Origin: Microbacterium arborescens
GTDB taxonomy: Bacteria; Actinomycetota; Actinomycetes; Actinomycetales; Microbacteriaceae
DNA length: 64,000 nt
Assembly: GCF_030369635.1 (NCBI RefSeq)
Contig: NZ_CP128474.1
Location: forward strand, 2,046,001-2,110,000
Reading direction: 5' to 3'
Part shown: piece by piece, positions 13,746-21,746 of the stretch
How positions within the stretch are numbered: the first letter of the stretch is position 1
How the letters are laid out: each line of letters starts with the position of its first letter
Made by a program: the position numbers and the translations under genes
Notes under the pieces: generated by a model
Told to the model about the DNA's origin: nothing
Databases searched by the model: none
Seen by the model: the letters and a program-made list of their open reading frames with translations, nothing else

Positions 13746-14525
13746 TCATTCCGGGGGTAGACGCGGCACGGCGTCGACGAGCTGCGCGGTGTAGCGGTCG
13801 GCCGGTGCGGTGAGCAGTCGCGATGTCGGGCCCTCTTCGACGACGCGACCGGCCCGGAGAACCGTCATCCGCTCGCACAGCGCCGACACGATCGTGAGGT
13901 CGTGCGAGACCAGCAGCATGCCGATGCCCTGCTCTGCCGCGAGGCGCTGGAACAGTTCGATGACGTGCATGCGCACCGACGTGTCGAGAGCACTCACCGG
14001 CTCATCGGCGAGGAGCAACCGTGGTCGCGGCGCGAGCGCGCGGGCGATCGCGATCCGCTGGCGCTGTCCACCGGAGAACGCGTCGGGGTAGCGGCCGGCG
14101 GCGTCATCGTCGAGGTCCACGGCCGCGAGCAGCTCGGCGACCCGCGCGTCGATCCGACGCCGATCTCGCGTGATGCCCAGCGAGCGCAGCGGCTCGGCGA
14201 TCGACTGCCCCACCGTCATCCGAGGATCGAGAGACGAGAACGGGTCCTGGTACACCGGCTGCACCGCCCGGCGCAGCGAGCGCATCTGGGCCCGGTCGCC
14301 CGGCCGGATCGGAGCTCCCTCGAACAGCGCGCGCCCCGCCGTCGGCGAGGCCAGACCCAACAGCACCCGCAGCACGGAGGTCTTGCCTGCACCCGACTCC
14401 CCCACGAGACCGACCGTCTGGCCGGGAGCGAGTGACAGCGAAACGTCATGGAGGACCGCGTCTCGACGCCCGTAGGCGAAGTCGACGTTCTCGAGCGCGA
14501 GCATCGCGTTGCCCTCGGCGGTCAT
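13746..14525 (-). CDS. peptide/nickel-type ABC transporter ATPase (DppF-like)
   Basis: 259 residues. Walker A GESGAGKT near 40, signature SGGQRQRIAIA, Walker B LLLADEPVSALD, H-loop VSHDLTIV. Typical of the second ATPase of oligopeptide/nickel importers, but it stops soon after the core and lacks the usual C-terminal oligopeptide extension. Its ATG overlaps the stop of the partner ATPase gene (ATGA). Last gene of the five-gene operon; about 500 bp separate it from 16S, which is read in the same direction. Confidence 0.9.
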   Translation of the reverse strand: MTAEGNAMLALENVDFAYGRRDAVLHDVSLSLAPGQTVGLVGESGAGKTSVLRVLLGLASPTAGRALFEGAPIRPGDRAQMRSLRRAVQPVYQDPFSSLDPRMTVGQSIAEPLRSLGITRDRRRIDARVAELLAAVDLDDDAAGRYPDAFSGGQRQRIAIARALAPRPRLLLADEPVSALDTSVRMHVIELFQRLAAEQGIGMLLVSHDLTIVSALCERMTVLRAGRVVEEGPTSRLLTAPADRYTAQLVDAVPRLPPE

Positions 14526-15337
14526 CGGTCCTCCTTCGCCGGCAGGAAATCGTCGAGTGCGCGCGAGGCGGCGACCAGCTGCGCGGTGTACTCGTGCTGG
14601 GGAGACCGCAGCAACTGCGCAGTCTCACCGAGCTCGACCTGACGCCCGTGGCGCATCACGAGCACGCGATCGGCGATCCGTGAGACGACCGGCAGGTCGT
14701 GACTGATGAAGATCAGGGTCATCCCCCGCTCGGTGACCTCGCGCTGGAGCAGGTCGAGGATGCCGGCCTGGACCGTCACGTCGAGCGCAGTCGTCGGCTC
14801 GTCCGCGATGAGGATGTTCGGTCCCGCCGCCAGCGCCAGCGCGATCGCGACCCGCTGCCGCTGACCACCCGAGATCTCGTGGATGAACGACCGCGCGATG
14901 CGCTCCGGATCGGGCAGCTGTACATCCGCGAGGGCGTCGAGCACTCCGCGCCGGAGCTCGTCGCCCGACAGGCCGCGGTGCTTCGCCAGAGGCCACGCCA
15001 GCTGCTTGCCCACCCGCATGAGCGGATCGAGCGAGGCGAGCGGCTCTTGGAAGACGGCAGAGATGGTGCGACCGCGGACGCGGTCGAGCCGGCGCGACGG
15101 GGTTCCGACGACCTCGACGGTGCCGTCGGCGCTCGCGATCGTCGCCGAACCGAACGAGGTGAGCGGATAGGCGAGCAAGCCGAGCATCGCGAGCGCGGTC
15201 AGCGACTTGCCCGAGCCGGACTCGCCGATGATGCCGAGGCGCTCACCGGGCTCGAGCGCCACGTCGACGCCGTGCACGAGCGTGCGATCATCGCCGATCC
15301 GGATGCCGAGGCCCGATGCGGTCAGCGCGGCGGTCAT
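14522..15337 (-). CDS. peptide/nickel-type ABC transporter ATPase (DppD-like)
   Basis: 271 residues. Walker A GESGSGKS near 40, Q-loop FQEPLASLDPL, signature SGGQRQRVAIA, Walker B ILIADEPTTALD and H-loop ISHDLPVV. Forms the heteromeric ATPase with the DppF-like protein. The ATG at 15337 overlaps the permease stop by ATGA. A longer in-frame reading extends upstream but only as antisense-like sequence of the permease gene, so I use the overlap start. Confidence 0.9.
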   Translation of the reverse strand: MTAALTASGLGIRIGDDRTLVHGVDVALEPGERLGIIGESGSGKSLTALAMLGLLAYPLTSFGSATIASADGTVEVVGTPSRRLDRVRGRTISAVFQEPLASLDPLMRVGKQLAWPLAKHRGLSGDELRRGVLDALADVQLPDPERIARSFIHEISGGQRQRVAIALALAAGPNILIADEPTTALDVTVQAGILDLLQREVTERGMTLIFISHDLPVVSRIADRVLVMRHGRQVELGETAQLLRSPQHEYTAQLVAASRALDDFLPAKEDR

Positions 15338-16209
15338 CCGATGCTCCTCGTCGTCGGGTCGGCGATGTCGCGGAGGCCGTCGGCCAGCAGGTTCGCGCCG
15401 ATGATGAAGGCGACCAGCAGAACCCCCGGAAGGATCGCCGCCGTGGGCGAGACGAGCACCGTGCTCTGGGCCTCCTCGAGCATCCGACCCCACGAGGCGT
15501 TGGGCGGCGGCGAGCCGAGCCCGAGGTACGACAACGACGCCTCGGCGCCGACCGCTCCGCCGAACTGCAGGGCGAGCGGCACGATGAGGGTGGGCCAGAC
15601 GTTGCGCAGCACGTGCCGGAACACGATTCCGGCCCTTCCCGTTCCCGATGTCCGCGCCGCCGTGACGTAGTCCATCGCGAGAACGCGCGTCGCCGCGATG
15701 CGGGTGAGCCGTGCGATCACCGCGGAGCCCGCCAGGCCGATCGCGAGGATCGCCGACTCGACCGACGCGCCGCGCCAGGCGACGATCAGCATCGCCAGCA
15801 ACAGGGTCGGGAACGCGATCGCGATGTCGAGCAGGCTCGTCAGGGCGTCGTCCACCCATCGGCGGGCGACTGCCGCGGTGAGCCCCAAAGCGATGCCGAT
15901 GATCGCCGCGATCAGCACCGACCCGAAGCCGACGGTCAGGGCGAGCCGCGCCCCGATCATGAGCTGCGTGAAAAGATCGCGCCCCAGCCGGTCGGTTCCG
16001 GCCCAGTGCTCGGCGGACGGCGGCTGCAGCCGGCCGCCGCTGGTGTCGTCGAAGGTGAACGGGGTCCAGAACAACGAGATCAGGCCGATCACGGCGATGG
16101 CACCGAACAGGATGCCGCCGACGGCCAGGTTCACCGAGCGCCGGCGTCGAGGGCGTCTGCGCTCGGGAACCGCGACGGTACCCGTATCGGGAAGGGTCGT
16201 CGCCGTCAC
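15334..16209 (-). CDS. peptide/nickel-type ABC permease (DppC-like)
   Basis: 291 residues. A basic N-terminus (RRRPRRRRS), a first membrane segment (about 28-50), a periplasmic stretch ending in HWAGTDRLGRDLFTQLMIGAR, which is the DppC/OppC hallmark, then five further membrane segments with the EAA loop (AARTSGTGRAGIVFRHVLRN). ATGA overlaps join it to the permease upstream and the ATPase downstream. Confidence 0.9.
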   Translation of the reverse strand: MTATTLPDTGTVAVPERRRPRRRRSVNLAVGGILFGAIAVIGLISLFWTPFTFDDTSGGRLQPPSAEHWAGTDRLGRDLFTQLMIGARLALTVGFGSVLIAAIIGIALGLTAAVARRWVDDALTSLLDIAIAFPTLLLAMLIVAWRGASVESAILAIGLAGSAVIARLTRIAATRVLAMDYVTAARTSGTGRAGIVFRHVLRNVWPTLIVPLALQFGGAVGAEASLSYLGLGSPPPNASWGRMLEEAQSTVLVSPTAAILPGVLLVAFIIGANLLADGLRDIADPTTRSIG

Positions 16210-17153
16210 GCCGCAGCCCTCGCTCTGCGATTGCCCGAGATCGTGTCGCGCAGCCGCGGGTCGATGAGGCGCTGCGCAATGTCGGCCGCGAACCCGAGCA
16301 GCAGCACCAGGGCGGTCGAGAACAGCAGCACCCCCTGCACGCTCGGGAAGTCCTGCTCCTTGATGCCGACGAGCAGCATGTCGCCGAGACCGGGGAGGGC
16401 GAAGACCCGCTCGATGATGACGGCGCCGACGAACGTCGTCGACAACTGGATCGCCAGGATCGAGATCAGCGGAACGACCCCGTTGCGCACGCCGTGGCGC
16501 CAGATCGCGGTGGCGAAACTCTGTCCCGTCGCGCGCGCCGCGCGCAGGTACTGCTGGCCGAGCACGTCGAGCGTCGCGCTTCGGACGTAGCGTGCCAGGT
16601 CGCTGCCCGCCACGAGCGCGATGGTCAGCACCGGGAGTGTCAGCGATACGAGCGCGGCACCGGGGTCTTCCCAGTCGCGGCGCGGGAAGCCACCGGCCGG
16701 CAACAGCCGCCAGTTCAGCGCGAAGACCGCGACGAGCAGGATGCCGACCCAGAAGACCGGGACTGCTCCGCCCAATTGCGACACGGCCGAGAAGGCGGTT
16801 CCGTACCAGGTGCGCGCCTTCCAGGCCGCGATGAAGCCGACGGGAACCGCGATGACCACCGACAGCGTGAAGGCGATGAGCGTCAGGGGCAGGGTGACGT
16901 TCAGCCGCCGCAGGATCTCGTCGCCGACCGGCAGGTTGTTGGTGAACGACCGCCCCAGGTCGAAGCTCGCGAGCTGACCGAGATATGCCAGGAACTGCTC
17001 CGGAATCGGCCGGTCGACGCCGAGTCGCGCCGCAGCGGCCGCGATCTCGGCATCCGTCGCCCCGACCGAGATCAGGGCGAACACCGGGTTTCCCAGCACA
17101 CGCAGCACGACGAACAGGATCACCACCGCCAGCGCGAACGCCAGCAGCAGCAA
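16206..17153 (-). CDS. peptide/nickel-type ABC permease (DppB-like)
   Basis: 315 residues from the TTG at 17153. Six predicted membrane segments and the DppB pattern of a large loop between segments 1 and 2 (DAEIAAAAARLGVDRPIPEQFLAYLG) plus an EAA-like loop (RAARATGQSFATAIWRHGVRNG). The family N-terminus is usually Met-x-RYLxRR; here the in-frame codons just upstream of the TTG read ITRYLIRRTG and have no ATG, GTG or TTG. Real initiation may be at CTG 17192 or an ATC codon overlapping the stop of the binding-protein gene. The reported start is therefore a minimum. Confidence 0.85.
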   Translation of the reverse strand: MLLLAFALAVVILFVVLRVLGNPVFALISVGATDAEIAAAAARLGVDRPIPEQFLAYLGQLASFDLGRSFTNNLPVGDEILRRLNVTLPLTLIAFTLSVVIAVPVGFIAAWKARTWYGTAFSAVSQLGGAVPVFWVGILLVAVFALNWRLLPAGGFPRRDWEDPGAALVSLTLPVLTIALVAGSDLARYVRSATLDVLGQQYLRAARATGQSFATAIWRHGVRNGVVPLISILAIQLSTTFVGAVIIERVFALPGLGDMLLVGIKEQDFPSVQGVLLFSTALVLLLGFAADIAQRLIDPRLRDTISGNRRARAAA

Positions 17154-17188
17154 TCCTGTCCGTCGGATCAGATACCGGGTGATGGAGA

Positions 17189-18703
17189 TCAGGCCTTCGT
17201 GATGTCGGAGACGTAGAACAGCGAGTTCAGTCCATTCTTGGGCACACCCGCCGCTCCCTCGGCCGCGATGCGCAGCTGCGGGTTGAGGTAGAGCCAGACG
17301 CTCGCGGCGTCGTCCGAGATCTGCTGGTTCGCCTTCTTGATCAGCTCGGTCTGCTCATCGACCGAGGCCGCGGCCTCAGAATCGGCGAGCCAGGTCTGCA
17401 CGTCGGCGTTGTCGTAGCCCCAGTAGAAGTCGGGGTTCCCGTAGAAGTTGATGTCACGGTCATTGACGTGGCCCTGCAGCGTCGCCTCGAAGTTCTTCTC
17501 GGTGTAGACCTTCTGGTACCACTCGTCATCGGTGATGATGTTGATGTTCAGCGTGATGCCGACCTTCGCCAGCTCCGACTTCAGGAACTCCGCGACCGTC
17601 GAGTGGACGCCCGAGTCGGGGGTGTCGACCGTGAAGGTGAAGCCGCCCGCCTGGCCGGCCTCCGCGAGGAGTTTCTCCGACAATGCCGGGTCGTACGGGT
17701 TGTTGTCAGCGAGGTCGATGAACCAGGGCTCGGAGGGCGGAACCATCGAGCCGATGAGTTCGCCGCGGCCGTCCCAGATGGCGTCGAGCAGCTTCTCGCG
17801 GTCGATCGCCGAGTAGATCGCCTTGCGCACGCGCGCGTCATCGAACGGAGCGATGCGGTCGTTGAACGCCAGCAGCTCCTTCGTCGTCGAGGTGCCCTCG
17901 ATGATCTGGAAGCCGGCAGCCTCGAACTCCGCGATGCTGTCGGGGTTCGACTGGCTCGTCACCAGGTCGACCGCCCCGGTCGTCAGCGCGTTGTTCAGCG
18001 CCGTCGGATCGGCGTAGTACTGGTACACCACGCCGCCGTTGGCCGGCGCGTCGCCCCAGTAGGCGTCGTTGACGTCGAGGGTGATCGAGTCGCCCTTGCG
18101 GTAATCGCCGAGTTCGTAGGGTCCGGTTCCGTCGGCGGTGGCCGTGAGGTCACCGGCATCCTCGTTGACGATCCAGACGTACCCGAGGTTGTAGGTGAAG
18201 CTGATCGACGGCTGCGAGAGGGTCACTTCGACGGTCTTGTCGTCGACCGCGGTGACGGTGTCGATCACGCTCAGCTGGCGCTTGCGCGCCGCGATCGACT
18301 CGTCGCCCACGAAGCGCTCGAGGCTGTACTTCACGTCATCGGCGGTCAGTTCCTTGCCCGAGTGGAACGTGGCGTCCTCGAGGGTGAAGGTGTAGACGAG
18401 GCCGTCGGGCGACACCGTGGTCTCGGCCGCCAGCAGCGGCTCGACCTGCGCGTCGTCGGTGATGCGGAACAGACCCTCGTAGACGTTGCCCGTGAAGACC
18501 TCGGTCACCCCCGACGATCCACCGAAGATCTGGTCGAGGTTGGTCGGCTCGTTCTGCGATCCGACGACGATCTCAGCGCTCGGGTCGGCGGCGCCGGCGG
18601 AACCGGCGGGGTCAGCTGATCCGGAGCATCCGGCCAGGACGAGAAGACCGGCCGTCGCTGCCGCGGTGGCGGCGACGATCCGGGAGAAGCCGCGTGAAGT
18701 CAC
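17189..18703 (-). CDS. ABC transporter substrate-binding lipoprotein, family 5
   Basis: 504 residues from a GTG with AAAGGA upstream. A lipoprotein signal peptide ends at LAGC (Cys near 26), followed by a Ser/Ala/Gly linker. The mature part has the SBP_bac_5 layout (EPTNLDQIF...VYEGLFRI...LEDATFHSGKELTADDVKYSLERF). Binds a peptide, nickel complex or similar solute outside the membrane and hands it to the DppBCDF-like machinery encoded next. First gene of the transporter set. Confidence 0.92.
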   Translation of the reverse strand: MTSRGFSRIVAATAAATAGLLVLAGCSGSADPAGSAGAADPSAEIVVGSQNEPTNLDQIFGGSSGVTEVFTGNVYEGLFRITDDAQVEPLLAAETTVSPDGLVYTFTLEDATFHSGKELTADDVKYSLERFVGDESIAARKRQLSVIDTVTAVDDKTVEVTLSQPSISFTYNLGYVWIVNEDAGDLTATADGTGPYELGDYRKGDSITLDVNDAYWGDAPANGGVVYQYYADPTALNNALTTGAVDLVTSQSNPDSIAEFEAAGFQIIEGTSTTKELLAFNDRIAPFDDARVRKAIYSAIDREKLLDAIWDGRGELIGSMVPPSEPWFIDLADNNPYDPALSEKLLAEAGQAGGFTFTVDTPDSGVHSTVAEFLKSELAKVGITLNINIITDDEWYQKVYTEKNFEATLQGHVNDRDINFYGNPDFYWGYDNADVQTWLADSEAAASVDEQTELIKKANQQISDDAASVWLYLNPQLRIAAEGAAGVPKNGLNSLFYVSDITKA

Positions 18704-18781
18704 GGGTGTTCCTTTGCTGTGTGGAGGGGCGGCGGAGCGAGGTGCGGGCGCTCCGCCGTATCGGGATGGTGCAGGGGGAAC

Positions 18782-19546
18782 TCAGAGGGAGAAGTCGCCG
18801 GCGAACCGGACCTTCTTCTCGCCGGCGCGAACCGGGAAGGGCAGGCGGTTCTGAAGCGGCGGGAGGGGGCAGTTCATCTGGTTCGAGAACCCGCACGGCG
18901 GCACGACAGCCCGGTTGAAGTCGACCGTCACCGGAATGCTGTCCCCGGGAGCGAGGTCGCCCGTCGCGCCGGGGTGGTCGAGGAAGAGGAACCGGCCGGC
19001 TCCATAGGACTCAGCGCCGTTGGTCTGGTCACCGAAGACGAGGTGCAGCTTCGGGCCGCCATAGTTGGTGTCGAACGCGGCGAGTCGGTACTCGGCGCCG
19101 CCGATCTCGAAGACGAGATCGCCCGAGACCGGGAGGCCGCGCGTCGCGCCACCGTCCTTGATGTGCTCGAACGGCACGACGCGGTCTTCGTCGACCAGCT
19201 CGAAGCGGCCCTCGATGACCCAGGCCGGGTCGTAGTCCCAGCGCTCGATGTCTTCGAACGCCTCGTTGGCGGGCGAGTCCTGACGCCAGATGCGGTAGCC
19301 CTCCTGCGGAAGGCCGGTCTCGATGTCGGTGCGCTGGAGGCGCGTGAGCAGCGCATCGACCGGATGGCCCGCGCGGGCGGCCTCGTCGTCGACGGCGGGC
19401 TCGCCCGGAGCCGACCAGTGCGTGAGCACGAGAGCGAGCGATCCCTGCGGAGCCGCGACGGACTCACGACGGAAAGCCGCCCAGGCTCGGTAGTCGGACT
19501 CGGCCGACGAGACGGATGCTGCTGCGGATGCGGATGTGCTCACCAT
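18782..19546 (-). CDS. DUF1684 domain protein
   Basis: 254 residues from ATG 19546 (an in-frame TTG three codons earlier is possible). The C-terminal part has VDFNRAVVPPCGFSNQMNCPLPPLQNRLPFPVRAGEK, shown here only as the motif VDFNRA...CPLPP...NRLP...VRAGEK, which defines the DUF1684 family. Function is not known. No signal peptide, so cytoplasmic. It sits 78 bp upstream of the binding-protein gene in the same direction and may be the first gene of that operon. Confidence 0.8.
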   Translation of the reverse strand: MVSTSASAAASVSSAESDYRAWAAFRRESVAAPQGSLALVLTHWSAPGEPAVDDEAARAGHPVDALLTRLQRTDIETGLPQEGYRIWRQDSPANEAFEDIERWDYDPAWVIEGRFELVDEDRVVPFEHIKDGGATRGLPVSGDLVFEIGGAEYRLAAFDTNYGGPKLHLVFGDQTNGAESYGAGRFLFLDHPGATGDLAPGDSIPVTVDFNRAVVPPCGFSNQMNCPLPPLQNRLPFPVRAGEKKVRFAGDFSL

Positions 19547-19603
19547 GACAGGCAACCAAACGCGCGCCCTCCACGAGAAATTCCGTGTCGGTCTGTTGCG
19601 GTC

Positions 19604-20014
19604 TCAGCGCGGCGACCCGGGCGCGTCTGCTCCGGGGCCGCCCACCCACAGAGCCCACGCGACGAGCACGGGCTGGAGGAACAGGCGACCGAAGCGGCGG
19701 GCATCGGTGTCGAGGCCGGGAGCCGACGCTCCGATACGCCACTGGTGGATGTTGCCCGGGAGCACGGCGACGAAGAAGGCGGCGATCGCGGCGGCGACCC
19801 GTCGTCGCTCGCGCGGCAGAGCGACGAGCCCCGCGCCGAGCATGATCTCCACCGCGCCGCTGGCGACGACGATCATGTCCTTATCGGTTCGCAGCAGCCG
19901 CGTCGCCCAGTCGGGCACCGCGATGCGGTATCCCCGCCGGAGCACGGTCAGATGAGCGGACCCGGCAACGATCAACAGGGCGGCGAGGGCGAAGCGGGCA
20001 ACGATGCGCGGCAT
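19604..20014 (-). CDS. DoxX-like small membrane protein (second copy)
   Basis: 136 residues, about four membrane helices. Paralogue of the protein at 4628-5023: both have a GLSHL/GSAHL motif in helix 1, VVASGAVE in helix 2, RERxRxxA before helix 3, PGNxxQWR after it and DxRRFxRLFxQPVLVAWA at the end. Function unknown. A -10 TAGCGT lies 6 nt upstream of the ATG, so leaderless translation is likely. Confidence 0.78.
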   Translation of the reverse strand: MPRIVARFALAALLIVAGSAHLTVLRRGYRIAVPDWATRLLRTDKDMIVVASGAVEIMLGAGLVALPRERRRVAAAIAAFFVAVLPGNIHQWRIGASAPGLDTDARRFGRLFLQPVLVAWALWVGGPGADAPGSPR

Positions 20015-20020
20015 CCGATC

Positions 20021-20026
20021 ACGCTA
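20021..20026 (-). promoter_or_regulatory. -10 element, probable leaderless promoter
   Basis: TAGCGT on the minus strand, 6 nt before the ATG of the DoxX-like gene at 20014. Confidence 0.5.
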
Positions 20027-20485
20027 CGCCCGTCCGGGAGGTCCGATCACCAGCAGCACGATGTACGCGGCGATGATGCCGACGGCGAGGATGACGGCGA
20101 GCACCGCCGGGCGCCGCACGAACCACCGCAAGAACCGGTCCAGCACGCGCTGGTCGCGCGGGTCATCGGACGCCTCTGTGCGCCATTCGCCGTCGAGGAG
20201 CCCGCGGCGGCGCAGCACGATCTCCGTCGGAACCGTCGCATAGGGAACCACCGCCGCAGCGACGGCGCAGACCGTCGGCACGATGGACCAGCGGTTGTTC
20301 CAGGCGACCAGGACCGCGGTCGCGCCGTAGCAGAGGAACACGAATCCGTGGATGCCACCGCCGATCGTCACGGCGATCGGGAGGTCGAAGGCCGAACGCA
20401 GGACGAGACCCAGGATCAGCAGCGTCCAGGAGAAGGCCTCGGCGATCGCGAGCGAGCGGAATGCGGTCAGCGGGGTTCGGAACAC
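20024..20485 (-). CDS. DUF3817-family membrane protein
   Basis: 153 residues with three predicted membrane helices in the first 100 residues and one near the C-terminus. The pattern LAIAEAFSWTLLILGL...IHGFVFLCYGATA is typical of DUF3817, a small integral membrane family of unknown function common in Actinobacteria. GTG start at 20485 with TAGGGT 6 nt upstream. Ends 9 bp before the DoxX-like gene. Confidence 0.8.
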   Translation of the reverse strand: MFRTPLTAFRSLAIAEAFSWTLLILGLVLRSAFDLPIAVTIGGGIHGFVFLCYGATAVLVAWNNRWSIVPTVCAVAAAVVPYATVPTEIVLRRRGLLDGEWRTEASDDPRDQRVLDRFLRWFVRRPAVLAVILAVGIIAAYIVLLVIGPPGRA

Positions 20486-20491
20486 CCTCGA

Positions 20492-20497
20492 ACCCTA
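20492..20497 (-). promoter_or_regulatory. -10 element, probable leaderless promoter
   Basis: TAGGGT on the minus strand, 6 nt before the GTG start of the DUF3817 gene at 20485. Confidence 0.55.
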
Positions 20498-20507
20498 TCC
20501 AGCGGAC

Positions 20508-20933
20508 TTAGACGATTCCTGCGCGGATGCCGTCCATCGACGAGGCCAGGCCCGGCATGTTGTCGCTCAGCGTGGCGTCGAGCTCGAGCAGCCGCTGGTG
20601 GGCCTGCTCCATGACGGCGATGCCCTTCGCCGTGATGCGCAGATCGGATGCCGAGCCGGCGTGCGCCGTCGCGTCGGCGACCAGCCCTTCGTCGACGAGC
20701 GTGCGCACGGCGGTGTGCGCGGACTGCACCGTGATGTGAGAGCGGCGGGCGAGCTCGGAGAATGAGATCCCGGGCTCGGAGCCGATGTGTCCGAGCAGGC
20801 CGAACTTGCGGGTGGAGAGGCCGAGGTCGCGCAGGGCTGCGGAGAGCCGGCCTTCCCACGACGCCGAGACGGCGATGAGCGCGATGACCGGGCTGAAGCG
20901 CGGCTCGCGCGTGAGGGCAGGAGTTTCCGACAC
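20508..20933 (-). CDS. MarR-family transcriptional regulator
   Basis: 141 residues from the GTG at 20933 (an in-frame GTG at 20939 is also possible). Winged-helix core: LGLSTRKFGLLGHIGSEPGISFSELARRSHITVQSAHTAVRTLVDEGLV is the recognition region, cited here as the ISFSELARRSHIT helix-turn-helix. C-terminal helix ends in DNMPGLASSMDGIRAGI, a dimerisation helix. Target unknown; its neighbours downstream are DUF3817 and DoxX-like proteins. TACAAT 7 nt before the chosen GTG supports leaderless initiation. Confidence 0.82.
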   Translation of the reverse strand: MSETPALTREPRFSPVIALIAVSASWEGRLSAALRDLGLSTRKFGLLGHIGSEPGISFSELARRSHITVQSAHTAVRTLVDEGLVADATAHAGSASDLRITAKGIAVMEQAHQRLLELDATLSDNMPGLASSMDGIRAGIV

Positions 20934-20940
20934 GGTCACG

Positions 20941-20946
20941 ATTGTA
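20941..20946 (-). promoter_or_regulatory. -10 element, probable leaderless promoter
   Basis: TACAAT on the minus strand, 7 nt before GTG 20933 of the MarR gene and 1 nt before the alternative GTG 20939. Confidence 0.55.
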
Positions 20947-20956
20947 GGAGGCGCGG

Positions 20957-21001
20957 GCTGTGTCGTGCGGTGATGGCGACCGAGAAAAGCTGTGTCGTGC
21001 G
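20957..21001. repeat. pair of 13-bp direct repeats
   Basis: GCTGTGTCGTGCG occurs at 20957-20969 and 20989-21001, 32 bp apart start to start (three helical turns). They lie just upstream of the MarR promoter and could be a binding site, but nothing else supports that. Confidence 0.4.
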
Positions 21002-21092
21002 CCTAACGCCCCGAACGCGGTTCGTCAAGGACCGCGCATCTGTGCGATCGGATGTTCATGATGAGTTCCACGGAAGAAGCGGGGAGGTCACC

Positions 21093-21188
21093 ATGATCAC
21101 GGACGAAGAGCAGAACGAGCAGCACACCGACATCCGCGGCGAGAAGCCGTTCGGTCAATGGCTCGGACTGATCAACGGCGGCCGCTGA
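21093..21188 (+). CDS. small ORF, 31 codons, unknown
   Basis: ATG with GGGGAGGT ending 5 nt upstream, 31 residues (MITDEEQNEQ...WLGLINGGR), acidic N-terminus and a short hydrophobic C-terminal part. It is followed 8 nt later by an 18-bp perfect terminator stem, which makes it a self-contained transcription unit. I recognise no family. Could be a real small protein or a leader; no regulated gene follows before the terminator, so a small protein is more likely. Confidence 0.5.
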   Translation: MITDEEQNEQHTDIRGEKPFGQWLGLINGGR

Positions 21189-21196
21189 CGCCACGC

Positions 21197-21241
21197 GAAG
21201 CCCCCGGCATCCTCTCTCGCGAGGAGGATGCCGGGGGCTTC
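21197..21241 (+). terminator. strong 18-bp hairpin terminator
   Basis: Perfect inverted repeat 21197-21214 / 21224-21241 (arm GAAGCCCCCGGCATCCTC), 9-nt loop, followed by CGTC rather than a U-run. Probably ends the 31-codon ORF and insulates the following marR-MFS pair. Confidence 0.75.
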
Positions 21242-21283
21242 GTCATGTCCGGTCGTCTTGTCCGGTCGAGGTGGCGACATTTA

Positions 21284-21320
21284 CATAGCTCACCTATGCA
21301 GGTTGTATAGTAACGCTATG
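21284..21320. promoter_or_regulatory. two ATAG-N5-CTAT dyads, probable MarR operators, with -10
   Basis: CATAG-CTCAC-CTATG at 21284-21298 and TATAG-TAACG-CTATG at 21306-21320, 22 bp apart (two turns). The second overlaps the -10 TATAGT (21306-21311), which is 6 nt from the ATG at 21318. Autorepression by the MarR protein is the obvious reading. Confidence 0.6.
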
Positions 21321-21746
21321 CAGTTCTCCGACTCCCCCGTCCGGCTGATGTCGGCCTCGAGCAGGTTCAACCGCGCCGTGGCCCGTCGCGTCGAGACGGC
21401 CGCCGCCGCGGGAACATGGCGTGCGCTCGCAGCCCTCGACGAGCTCGGCCCCACGCGGGTGAGCGACCTGGCCGAGTGGCAGCGCGTCAGCCAGCCCACC
21501 ATGACGACGCTCGTTCGCCGCATGGAGCAGGACGGGCTCGTGCAGCGCGCGCCCGATCCCGAGGACGGCCGGGCCTCGCTCGTGTCGATCACGGCGGAAG
21601 GGCGGCGACAGTTCGAGGCGTTCCGCTCGCAGGCGCTCGATGTCACGGGTCCCGCCTGGGCGCGACTGAGCGCCGCCGACCGGTCGACCCTCGCGCGCGC
21701 CGCCGAGCTTCTCGCGGCACTGCTCGAGGAACCGGAACTGCGATGA
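21318..21746 (+). CDS. MarR-family transcriptional regulator
   Basis: 142 residues. Winged helix with LDELGPTRVSDLAEWQRVSQPTMTTLVRRMEQDGLV (recognition helix SQPTMTTLVRRM) and the D-x-R wing PDPEDGRASLVSIT. The start at 21318 is chosen because the -10 TATAGT is 6 nt upstream and operator dyads surround it. Its stop overlaps the ATG of the MFS gene (ATGA), so it most likely represses that exporter and itself. Confidence 0.88.
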   Translation: MQFSDSPVRLMSASSRFNRAVARRVETAAAAGTWRALAALDELGPTRVSDLAEWQRVSQPTMTTLVRRMEQDGLVQRAPDPEDGRASLVSITAEGRRQFEAFRSQALDVTGPAWARLSAADRSTLARAAELLAALLEEPELR

